Position numbers and translations under genes: made by a program. Under the pieces are notes generated by a model. It was given only the letters and a program-made list of their open reading frames with translations, searched no databases and had not been told where the DNA came from. A stretch of DNA of 64,000 bases from positions 1,860,001-1,924,000 of the forward strand of contig NZ_CP108423.1 of assembly GCF_035917235.1 (NCBI RefSeq). The letters run 5' to 3'. Numbering within the stretch: the first letter of the stretch is position 1; each line of letters begins with the position of its first letter. This stretch comes from Streptomyces sp. NBC_01294 (lineage in GTDB: Bacteria; Actinomycetota; Actinomycetes; Streptomycetales; Streptomycetaceae). Shown piece by piece: positions 1 to 6,955 of this stretch.

Positions 1-469
1 GCGAGACGGTGCGCCGGTCGGAGCGGTCCATGATCGTGGAGTACATGTCGGCGCCGACGACCAGCGCGTTGCCGATCGAGGGGTCCGCGATCAGCATCGA
101 GCGGGCCACGGTGAGCCCGTACACGAAGCCGGAGCAGACGGCGTTGAGGTCGAACGCCGGGGTTCCGTGGATGCGCAGCAGTTTCTGCATGCGCGCCGCG
201 GTGGCCGGCTGCGGCTGGTCGGGGGTGGAGGTGGCGAGCACCGTCAGGCCCACCTGTTCGCGGTCGTACGGCGATTCCCCGAAGAGCCGTTCCACCGCGC
301 GGGCGGCGAGTTCCGAGGTCGCGGTGCCCGGTTCCGCGTAGCGCCGGCTCAGGACGCCGGTCCGCTCGGCGATCCATTCCTCGGGGATGCCGGCCCATTG
401 GCTGATCTGTTGGTTGTCGATGACACGCGACGGGGCGTACGCGCCCACGCCGACGATTCCGACGGGCAT
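1..469 (-). CDS. 3-oxoacyl-ACP synthase III (KASIII) family protein, 3' part missing
   Basis: The first 156 codons of a KASIII-like condensing enzyme read leftward off the window edge. The N-terminus has the family's glycine-rich start (MPVGIVGVGAYAP) and the active-site stretch DLNAVCSGF, placing the catalytic cysteine near residue 112, as expected for FabH-type enzymes. These enzymes join an acyl-CoA to malonyl-ACP, or in secondary metabolism transfer an acyl group to another nucleophile. The His and Asn of the catalytic triad lie beyond the window. The gene follows the Ser-variant paralogue by about 70 bp in the same direction, so the two probably form a pair in one transcript with the VOC gene further upstream. 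Whether it elongates an acyl chain or acts as an acyltransferase cannot be decided from this part. Confidence 0.85.
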   Translation of the reverse strand, partial: MPVGIVGVGAYAPSRVIDNQQISQWAGIPEEWIAERTGVLSRRYAEPGTATSELAARAVERLFGESPYDREQVGLTVLATSTPDQPQPATAARMQKLLRIHGTPAFDLNAVCSGFVYGLTVARSMLIADPSIGNALVVGADMYSTIMDRSDRRTVS

Positions 470-538
470 GGCTGACTGCCTTCTGTCTGGTGTGAGGTGG
501 ACGGCCCGGCACGGTGAGGGGCCGGGCCCGGTGACGTG

Positions 539-1582
539 CTACGCGGGGGCGCCGCTCCAGCCGGGCTCGGCGACGATGTCCAGCACCGCGCCCGTCCAGC
601 TGAAGCCGCCGCCGACGCCGAGGAGCAGGACGCGCTTGCCCGGCGTCAACGCACCGGCCTCGGCGAGGTGGTTGAGGCCGGCGAACTGGTCACCGGGGCC
701 GATGTGCCCGGTACGGCGGGAGAACTCCCACGCCGTGCGCTTCAGGTCGTGGACGCCGATGGGGGCGAGGCACTGGCGCACCGTCAGGCCCGCGCCGAAG
801 TGCGGGGCGACGATGTGGTCCATGTCGTCCATGGAGCAGCCGGCCTCTTCCAGCGCCTGGTTGACGGCCTTGCGCAGCCCGTTCTCGACCCGGCGCCACA
901 CCTCGTCCTTGTCGAAGCCCTCCAGGAACTGCTGGTGGCGGCGGTTGAGGTCGATGGGGTGGTCGGCGTCGTGCTGGAAGGGGCCGAACGGCTCGTGGCC
1001 GCGGTGCATCGCCTCGAGGTCGGGGTCGGTGTTGGTGGCCATCGACAGCACCCGGGCGAATCCGCCCTGCCGGGAGAGGGCCACCGCCGCGGCGCCGTCG
1101 CCGTAGAGGATGCGGTCGGTCCGCCAGCGGTCGAAGTAGGGATCCGTCCACAGGTCGCCCGCGGTGGAGACGGCGACCTTGGCCTCCGGGTGGGCGTACA
1201 GGTAGGCCGCGGCCAGCTCCGCGGCGATGAGGCCGCCGTTCGATCCGGAGCGCACCTCGGCGGACAGGGCTCCCGCCCGGGCGATGCCCTTCTGGATGTA
1301 GGAGGCGGAGTTCCAGATGTCGATGCCGTTGTGGAAGACGACGGAGTACGTCACCGCGGCAACGTCCTCGGGGAGGTACCCGGAGCGTTCCAGCGCCTGG
1401 CGCCCGGCCCGTACGGCCATCTCCGGGATGCTGTCCTCGGGGGCCGCGACGGTGAGCGCGAGGTGGCCGCTGTGCTGGGCGGACTCCTCGTCGTACTGAC
1501 CGGTCTCGATGGCCTCCTCGACGGAGACCTGCTTGGGCAGGAAGGCGCCCGTTCCGGCGATGTAGAGATCGTTCCAGCGCAT
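539..1582 (-). CDS. KASIII-like protein with Ser replacing the catalytic Cys (putative acyltransferase)
   Basis: This 347-aa protein has the length and fold signatures of ketoacyl-ACP synthase III. At the nucleophile position it reads RSGSNGG, which places Ser114 where the neighbouring paralogue has Cys. The C-terminal half keeps PHFGAGLT at the usual His region, while the usual Asn motif (GNTS-like) is replaced by GHIGPGDQ. KASIII homologues with Ser nucleophiles (DpsC type) or acyltransferase activity (CerJ/ChlB3 type) are known in natural-product pathways and do not make new C-C bonds in the standard way. An AGGAG lies about 12 nt before the ATG. The pairing with a Cys-containing KASIII and the opposing cyclitol genes suggests transfer of an acyl group, but the substrate is not evident. 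Confidence 0.85.
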   Translation of the reverse strand: MRWNDLYIAGTGAFLPKQVSVEEAIETGQYDEESAQHSGHLALTVAAPEDSIPEMAVRAGRQALERSGYLPEDVAAVTYSVVFHNGIDIWNSASYIQKGIARAGALSAEVRSGSNGGLIAAELAAAYLYAHPEAKVAVSTAGDLWTDPYFDRWRTDRILYGDGAAAVALSRQGGFARVLSMATNTDPDLEAMHRGHEPFGPFQHDADHPIDLNRRHQQFLEGFDKDEVWRRVENGLRKAVNQALEEAGCSMDDMDHIVAPHFGAGLTVRQCLAPIGVHDLKRTAWEFSRRTGHIGPGDQFAGLNHLAEAGALTPGKRVLLLGVGGGFSWTGAVLDIVAEPGWSGAPA

Positions 1583-1658
1583 GGCGGTGTCTGCTCCTTG
1601 GGTGGTTGGGGTGGGGTGCGACGGCGCGTGGCCGGCCGTCGTTCGTGCGCGGTGCGCG

Positions 1659-2690
1659 TCAGCGCCAGGTGTGATCGCGAGAGACGGCGCGTCGCGCCGC
1701 GGTCTCGCGCTCGTACGGGAGCCGGCCGTCCGGCATGCAGAGGACTTCCATCTGCACGCCGATGGGGGTGCCGAAGTAGACCCAGCGGTTGCCCGCGATG
1801 GGGCCGGACGCGATGGTCTCGGGGGCGCCCATCACGTGGACCCCGGGCTGCGCGGCCAGATGGCGCGCGGCCGCGTCCACGTCGTCGGTGTGGAAGGCGA
1901 TGTGGTGCCCTCCGGCGTCGCTGTTGCGGGGCGGTGTGGTCGAGCCCTCCGGGCCGGCCTGCCGCAGTTCGATCCGGTCGGTGGGTCCCAGGCGCAGCGT
2001 CACGCGGGGCTGCGCACCGGGCGGCAGCGGCCTGCGGGGCGGGAGCGGGGTGGCGCCGATCACCGAGATGAAGAAGCCCACGGCGGCGTCGAGGTCGGCG
2101 ACGGCCAGGGCCAGACGTTCGGCTCCGAGCACGACGACCGGTCCCGGCTCGCCGGCGTCCCCCGGCCCGAAGGGATCGAAGTCGCCGCAGAGCTGCAGGT
2201 CCTGGCCCCACGGGGTACGGAAGCCCACGCGGCGCAGGGAACGGCCGGGCCGCACCGTCGGCGTGGTGACGTCCGACTCGATGCTCAGCCCCGGATGCTC
2301 CCGCAGCCGCGCGACGGCGCGGGCGATGCCGTCGACCCGGAAGGAGAGCAGGGTCCACCCCGTGTCGCTGCGACCGGGCGGGCGCGTGCGCTGGTCGGGG
2401 GCCGTGTACTCGAACAGCTCCACGTTGGTGGAGGGGCCGACGCGCACGAGTGCGACCTTGGCCGAGGCCCTCGGGTGGACGCCCAGCTTCCGGGTCATCC
2501 AGTCGCCTTCGGAGTCCTCTACGGGACCTTCGACGTAGCAGAGTTCACCACCGAGGACCTCGGTGAAGAAGGCGACGGCCGCGGGCAGGTCCGGCACGGT
2601 GAACGCGAAGTGGTCCACGCGCCGGACGGCCGGTATGCCGGCCTGATCCGGTGGCCGCACGAGTGCTGCTGTCTGCATTCCCGCCCCCAT
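1659..2690 (-). CDS. Tandem VOC (glyoxalase/dioxygenase-fold) protein, candidate cyclitol epimerase
   Basis: The 343-aa protein has two vicinal-oxygen-chelate domains, about residues 20-170 (starting VDHFAFTVPDL) and 185-325 (LALAVADLDAAVGFF). Metal-ligand-like residues remain, including His in VDHFAF, the HHIAFHT stretch and Glu in QMEVL, but the full set of both domains is not preserved. Family members include extradiol dioxygenases, HPPD-like enzymes and, in the cetoniacytone pathway, the 2-epi-5-epi-valiolone epimerase CetB. The gene is divergent from a 2-epi-5-epi-valiolone synthase-family gene, so a CetB-like epimerase is the most economical guess. That is inference from context, not from a diagnostic motif. 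Two starts are possible (2690 or the Met four codons later); GGGAG lies upstream of the first. Confidence 0.8.
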   Translation of the reverse strand: MGAGMQTAALVRPPDQAGIPAVRRVDHFAFTVPDLPAAVAFFTEVLGGELCYVEGPVEDSEGDWMTRKLGVHPRASAKVALVRVGPSTNVELFEYTAPDQRTRPPGRSDTGWTLLSFRVDGIARAVARLREHPGLSIESDVTTPTVRPGRSLRRVGFRTPWGQDLQLCGDFDPFGPGDAGEPGPVVVLGAERLALAVADLDAAVGFFISVIGATPLPPRRPLPPGAQPRVTLRLGPTDRIELRQAGPEGSTTPPRNSDAGGHHIAFHTDDVDAAARHLAAQPGVHVMGAPETIASGPIAGNRWVYFGTPIGVQMEVLCMPDGRLPYERETAARRAVSRDHTWR

Positions 2691-2732
2691 GTGCTCGACT
2701 CCCCGTCCCGGGGTGGCCGAACGTAGTATTCA

Positions 2733-2748
2733 TTGCATCCGAATGCAA
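2733..2748. promoter_or_regulatory. Inverted repeat in the divergent VOC / cyclase promoter region
   Basis: TTGCAT and ATGCAA are perfect 6-bp inverted arms with a 4-bp spacer. They sit in an unusually AT-rich patch between the two divergent genes. A second ATGCAT-containing stretch (GCATGCATTG) occurs at 2807-2816. This looks like an operator for a dimeric regulator, but no matching regulator gene is recognisable in the window. Confidence 0.45.
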
Positions 2749-2862
2749 ATAATATGACGCAGTCGCCGCCAGGCAAGGGGGCCACGATGTGACATAACTT
2801 GCTGGCGCATGCATTGAACACGACGTACTCTTCCGGGCAAGCACTCATCGAGGGAGACAGTC

Positions 2863-4071
2863 ATGCAGTCAGGCCTTCAGTCGACCGAACGCACCGGCAG
2901 CGGCGGCCTGTTCACCGTCGGCAACCCGATCACCCACTGGTCCGTACGGGCCGTCAAGCAGGTCGACTACGAAGTCCGCCTGGAGGAAGGTCTGTTGGAT
3001 CTCGGCAACCGCGCGATCATCGAGGACGTCGCCGACGGCGATCACGCCCGCCGTCTGGTCGTCGTGGACTCCGTCGTCGAGGAGCTCTACGGCGCCCGCA
3101 TCCGCGCGTACTTCGAGCACCACGGGGTCGAGTGCCGGGTGCTGGTGCTCGAGGACGGCGAACCGGCCAAGGACCTGCGGCAGGTGCAGGAGGTGATCAA
3201 GAGCCTCGACGGCTTCGGCATCGACCGCCGCCGCGAACCGGTGATCGCCATCGGCGGTGGCGTCCTCATGGACATCGTGGGCTTCGCCGCCAGCATCTAC
3301 CGCCGCGCGACCCCGTGGATCCGCATCCCGACCACGCTGATAGGCCTGGTGGACGCGGGCGTCGGCGCCAAGACCGGCGTCAACAACGACGGCCACAAGA
3401 ACCGTGTCGGCACCTACTTCCCCGCCGACCGCACCCTGCTCGACCGGACCTTCCTGGCCACCCTCGACGAGCGGCACATCAGCAACGGCCTCGCCGAGAT
3501 CCTCAAGATCGCCCTGATCAAGGACGAGCGGCTCTTCGGCCTGCTGGAGGAGCACGGTGCGCGCCTCCTCGCCGAACGGCTCCAGAGCCCGCCGGACGGC
3601 GCCGCGGACGCGGCCGTCGAGGTGGTCGAGCGCGCCATCCACGGCATGCTCGAAGAACTCCAGCCCAACCTGTGGGAGAAGGTGCTGGAGCGCGTGGTCG
3701 ACTACGGGCACTCCTTCAGCCCGGTCATCGAGATGCACGCCCTGCCCGAGCTGCTGCACGGCGAGGCGGTCGCCATCGACATGGCGCTCACCACTGTGAT
3801 CGCGGAGCAGCGTGGTCTGGTGACCTCCGAGGAGCGCCGCCGCGTCCTGTCCGTGATGACCGGTCTCGGGCTGCCCTCCTGGCACGAACTGTGCACGCCC
3901 AAGCTGCTCGTGCCGGCGCTGCGGGACACCGTCCGGCACCGTGACGGTCAGCAGCGGCTGCCCCTCCCCCAGGGCATCGGATCCGCCGTCTTCGTCAACG
4001 ACCTCACCGAGGACGAGCTGGAGAACGCCTCCCAGCTGCTGGCCGACCTGCACTGGGGGGACGCCCGGTGA
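2863..4071 (+). CDS. Sedoheptulose-7-phosphate cyclase, 2-epi-5-epi-valiolone synthase family
   Basis: This 402-aa protein belongs to the dehydroquinate-synthase superfamily, in the sugar-phosphate cyclase branch. It has the NAD-binding stretch AIGGGVLMDIVGF near residues 127-139, the GAKTGVN motif with Lys near 170, and the branch-typical GHSFSP at 282-287 where dehydroquinate synthases have a different sequence. Enzymes of this branch (AcbC, ValA, CetA and relatives) cyclise sedoheptulose 7-phosphate to 2-epi-5-epi-valiolone or a related cyclitol, the first step of C7-cyclitol products. GGGAG precedes the ATG. The gene heads a rightward operon: its stop overlaps the GTG of the next cupin gene. 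Separating EEVS from the related EVS and DDGS enzymes needs alignment to characterised members. Confidence 0.9.
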   Translation: MQSGLQSTERTGSGGLFTVGNPITHWSVRAVKQVDYEVRLEEGLLDLGNRAIIEDVADGDHARRLVVVDSVVEELYGARIRAYFEHHGVECRVLVLEDGEPAKDLRQVQEVIKSLDGFGIDRRREPVIAIGGGVLMDIVGFAASIYRRATPWIRIPTTLIGLVDAGVGAKTGVNNDGHKNRVGTYFPADRTLLDRTFLATLDERHISNGLAEILKIALIKDERLFGLLEEHGARLLAERLQSPPDGAADAAVEVVERAIHGMLEELQPNLWEKVLERVVDYGHSFSPVIEMHALPELLHGEAVAIDMALTTVIAEQRGLVTSEERRRVLSVMTGLGLPSWHELCTPKLLVPALRDTVRHRDGQQRLPLPQGIGSAVFVNDLTEDELENASQLLADLHWGDAR

Positions 4072-4820
4072 CCGGTCGCAGCGCCCCTCCCGTGCCCTGG
4101 ACGGCCGTGGGCACCACCCGCCACAAGGCATCCGTCTACGGAGTCCACGGGGCGCAGGGCAAGACGTACTGGAAGGCCTTCGCCACGCGCCGCCAGCTCC
4201 GCTCGGAGAGCGAGGCCGTGGAATGGGCCTCGCTCCCCGTCGGCGCGGTCAGCGGCGAGCACCGGCACACCCGTACGGAGGAGATCTACCTCGTCCTGTC
4301 CGGATCGGGAGACCTCCTGCTCAACGGCCGGGAACATCCCGTACGCGCCGGCTCGCTCGCCCTGACGAGCGTCGGGAACGTCCACGGCCTGCACAACACC
4401 GGTGACACCCCGCTCGACTGGTGGGTCATCGAAACCCTCGCGCCGGCCACCACCGCCGTGCTGGCCGGCGCCCAGCCACCCACGGGAGCAGACATGACGA
4501 AGGCCGTGGTCCACGACCTGTTCGAGGAGAGGACCGTCGACACCGCGGGAGTCTTCAGCGGCCCGCTCAAGCGCGTCGAACTGGTGGAACTCCCGCCGGG
4601 CGAGAAGCGGGTGCTCGGTCGCGACGACGCCGAGCTCGCCCTCTTCGTGCACGAGGGAGAGGGCGTGGTGTCGGCCGAGGGCGTCACCGAGGTGGTGCGC
4701 CTGGCTGCCGGCACCTGTCTGCTGCTGTCCGCGGGATCCCGTACGGAGTTCACCGCCGGGACCCCGCTCCGACTGGCCGTGGTGACGCTCGCCGTGGCCC
4801 GTGAAGGCGGCCCCGAGTGA
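4068..4820 (+). CDS. Two-domain cupin protein
   Basis: This 250-aa protein has two cupin domains. The first (about residues 45-125) has a good metal site, GEHRHTRTEE, followed by YLVLSGSGDLL and a later NVHGLH. This matches the two conserved cupin motifs with His-X-His and Glu. The second (about 165-240) keeps the beta-barrel pattern (LALFVHEGEGVVS) but lacks the His-X-His pair, so it is probably structural. Start GTG at 4068 overlaps the TGA of the cyclase gene, indicating translational coupling. Cupins serve as dioxygenases, isomerases or epimerases; here the substrate is likely a cyclitol intermediate, inferred only from operon position. Confidence 0.8.
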   Translation: MTGRSAPPVPWTAVGTTRHKASVYGVHGAQGKTYWKAFATRRQLRSESEAVEWASLPVGAVSGEHRHTRTEEIYLVLSGSGDLLLNGREHPVRAGSLALTSVGNVHGLHNTGDTPLDWWVIETLAPATTAVLAGAQPPTGADMTKAVVHDLFEERTVDTAGVFSGPLKRVELVELPPGEKRVLGRDDAELALFVHEGEGVVSAEGVTEVVRLAAGTCLLLSAGSRTEFTAGTPLRLAVVTLAVAREGGPE

Positions 4821-5209
4821 TCGTGTCGACCGCGACGGGCGACGTGGCCGTCGTCGCCGGCCCCGTGCGGGCGAAGTGGCAGAGCCTGATCCGCCGCGGA
4901 ATGCTCTACAGCGAGTGCGAGGGCGTGGAGTACTGGGACCTGCCGGCCGGATCCGTGCTGCCGGTCCGCGCCCACGACGGCACGGAGGAGGCCGTCCTCG
5001 TCCTGAGCGGCGCGATCGCCGTCCACGACGGGCAGTCCCCGCCGACGCCGGCGGGTCCCGGCCAGGTCCTGCTGCTCCCCCACGGCACCGAGGGCGAACT
5101 GCGCACGCACGGCGGGGCCTGCACCCTCGTGGTGGTCCGCGCCCTGCCCGGTCCGCTCGCCCGCCGACTGCCGCCCCGACTGCCGGAACTACCCGCCGCG
5201 GAACGCTGA
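4817..5209 (+). CDS. Single-domain cupin-like protein
   Basis: This 130-aa protein has one cupin barrel: AHDGTEEAVLVLSGAIAV corresponds to cupin motif 1 and LLLPHGTEGEL to motif 2. Only isolated His and Glu residues remain at the metal positions; the usual His-X-His is missing, so metal binding may be altered or lost. The GTG start overlaps the stop of the preceding bicupin gene (GTGA), so the three genes from the cyclase onward are tightly coupled. It could be a partner subunit of the bicupin or a small isomerase. Confidence 0.7.
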   Translation: MIVSTATGDVAVVAGPVRAKWQSLIRRGMLYSECEGVEYWDLPAGSVLPVRAHDGTEEAVLVLSGAIAVHDGQSPPTPAGPGQVLLLPHGTEGELRTHGGACTLVVVRALPGPLARRLPPRLPELPAAER

Positions 5210-5284
5210 CACCACCGCCCCGCACCGGCCGGGGGCCTGCGGGCGGACCGGCGAAGCGCGAACCAGCGAAGGAGAAGGAACCCG

Positions 5285-6562
5285 ATGCTCCACATCATCG
5301 CCGAGCCGCGCGCGGACGCGCTCGAACGGGCACGCCCCGACGGGCCCGGCCGCGGATCACCCGCCGGCGGCCGCACCCCCACCGGGAGGGCGGCGCACGC
5401 CGTCGCCGCACGGCTCACCGCCCAGGGCATGTCGGTCTGGCTGGACGGATCCGGCCGCACGGGGCGCGACACCGGCGCCCTGCGCGAGCTGATCGCGCAG
5501 GGCCACGTCACGGGCATCGTCGCGCCCTGGTCGTCCTCGGCCCCGTCCTCGACCCCGTCCTCGACCCCGTCCTCGGCCCGGCCCCCGACCCCGATCCCGC
5601 CCCTGGGGGAGGTCTCCGCGTCCGGAGAACCGCCGCAGGGGCGGACGGACGGGCTCAGTGCCGAGGAAGTCCTCTGGGACCGCACGGTCGAGGCCGTCAG
5701 GCAGCTGTGCGACGCCCTGCTGGAGGTGCACGCGAGGACCGGGGGGCGCGAGGGACTGGTGTCGGTCGGCCTCGACCCGCGCAACGCGTGGGACGCGGGT
5801 GCGACGCTGGCGGAGGCCCGCGCGCTGTGGCGGGCCGTGGATCGGCCGAACCTGGCGGTCGGGATTCCCGCCACGGCGCAGAACCTCCCCGTCGTGACCG
5901 CCTGCCTCGCCGAGTCGATGAACGTCCACGCGACGCTGATCTTCTCGGTGGAGCGGTTCCACAGGGTGAACGAGTGCTTCCTCGACGGCCTCGAACAGGC
6001 ACGGGACCGCGGGGCGCCCTTGTCGTCCCTCAGCGCCGTCGCCTCCTTCTCGGTCAGCCCGCTGGACACCGAGGTGGACCGCGCCCTGGCCCGGGCCGGA
6101 ACCGCCGAGGCCCGGGCCCTGACCGGGACCGCCGCCATCGCCAACGCCCGTCTCGCCTACGAGAAGCAGCGGCACGTGCTCGCCTCCCCGCGGTGGGCCG
6201 CACTGGCCGCCGCCGGCGCCCTGGCCCCCCGCCCCGTCTGGGTGTCGACGGCGGTGCGCGGGCCCGGCCGGCGGGACACCCGCTATGTGGAGGAACTGGT
6301 GGCACCGGGAGCCGTCCACGCCCTGTCGGAGGACACCCTGAGCGCCGTCGCGGACCGGGGGCAGATCCTGGGCGACACCGTTCAGCGGCACTACGACGAC
6401 GCCCGGCGGGTGCTCTCCTACCTCCCCTGGTTCGGCATCTCGCCCCGGACACTGGCGGCTTCGCTGGAAGCGGCACACCTGCGCGCGGCCATCGCCACCC
6501 GGGAGACACTGCTGGCGTCGGTCACGGCGGAAGCGGCGACCCGCGGCGCCGGCAAGGAGTAG
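5285..6562 (+). CDS. Transaldolase homologue lacking catalytic residues
   Basis: This 425-aa protein aligns along its length to actinobacterial transaldolases. Shared stretches include VSVGLDPRNAW, VHATLIFSVERF, TAAIANARLAY and TRYVEELVAP. The Schiff-base lysine of the KIPAT motif is Gly193 here (VGIPAT), the Glu of IEVDPR is Gly, and the TTNPT motif is absent. In its place lies a Ser/Pro-rich low-complexity insertion with repeated SSTP units (about residues 82-105). The later STGVK motif reads STAVR. Real transaldolases are about 370 aa and supply sedoheptulose 7-phosphate, the cyclase substrate, which explains the ancestry. This copy is probably not an active transaldolase and may have a scaffold or new function. 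It lies 75 bp after the cupin gene with a strong AGGAGAAGGA ribosome site. Confidence 0.85.
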   Translation: MLHIIAEPRADALERARPDGPGRGSPAGGRTPTGRAAHAVAARLTAQGMSVWLDGSGRTGRDTGALRELIAQGHVTGIVAPWSSSAPSSTPSSTPSSARPPTPIPPLGEVSASGEPPQGRTDGLSAEEVLWDRTVEAVRQLCDALLEVHARTGGREGLVSVGLDPRNAWDAGATLAEARALWRAVDRPNLAVGIPATAQNLPVVTACLAESMNVHATLIFSVERFHRVNECFLDGLEQARDRGAPLSSLSAVASFSVSPLDTEVDRALARAGTAEARALTGTAAIANARLAYEKQRHVLASPRWAALAAAGALAPRPVWVSTAVRGPGRRDTRYVEELVAPGAVHALSEDTLSAVADRGQILGDTVQRHYDDARRVLSYLPWFGISPRTLAASLEAAHLRAAIATRETLLASVTAEAATRGAGKE

Positions 6563-6594
6563 GCAAAGGAACGGACAGCGGTGCGGGCCCGGGC

Positions 6595-6615
6595 CGCCAC
6601 GCGCTCCACGTGGCG
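6595..6615 (+). terminator. Putative terminator hairpin of the cyclitol operon
   Basis: CGCCACG and CGTGGCG form a 7-bp perfect stem with a 7-nt loop, 33 bp after the transaldolase-homologue stop codon. There is no U-tract, as is common for actinomycete terminators. Confidence 0.4.
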
Positions 6616-6912
6616 CGTCCCGGGAAGCGCCTTGCGGGACGGCGCGCTCGGCGAGCCCGTGCGGGTCACGGTCTCCGTCACGGTCCCCCCGCGGTGCGTC
6701 ATGTGAAGACCGATATCAAGTCGACTCGGCCCCGCCTTTTCTGATACCCCGATACAGCACGGTGTGCGGTGCTTTGGGAAACGCCGTCACCACCCCGCCC
6801 AGGCCCAGGCCCGGGATGCCTCGCCTCGCGGAGGAGGAGAGGTCTGAATGGCCGGATGTCACCGGCGATGCGGAGGGGCCGTGCGTGCAACGCCTGCACA
6901 CAATGGGCACCG

Positions 6913-6936
6913 TGATCACGAACCATGATCACGAAC
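6913..6936 (+). promoter_or_regulatory. Direct repeat TGATCACGAAC x2 upstream of SARP gene
   Basis: Two exact 11-bp copies start 13 bp apart (6913 and 6926), ending 20 bp before the GTG start of the SARP gene. Each copy contains the palindrome TGATCA. The position suggests an operator for regulation of the SARP gene. The 13-bp period differs from the 11-bp period of the SARP-type boxes elsewhere in the window, so a different protein probably binds. Confidence 0.4.
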
Positions 6937-6955
6937 GAGTCGGGGGGCCCGTGCT

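Larger units (their letters stand above)
6563..6955. other. Intergenic region between cyclitol operon and SARP gene
   Basis: No credible gene was seen in this 393-bp gap. It holds a hairpin just after the transaldolase homologue (6595-6615) and, near the right end, two direct copies of TGATCACGAAC (6913-6936) before the SARP start codon. A less GC-rich stretch at about 6700-6760 may carry the SARP promoter, but no convincing -35/-10 pair could be assigned. Confidence 0.6.

Noticed and set aside
5531..5580. Short tandem repeats resembling an array
   Set aside because: They encode the SSTP low-complexity segment inside the transaldolase homologue; no spacers or conserved repeat length as in CRISPR.
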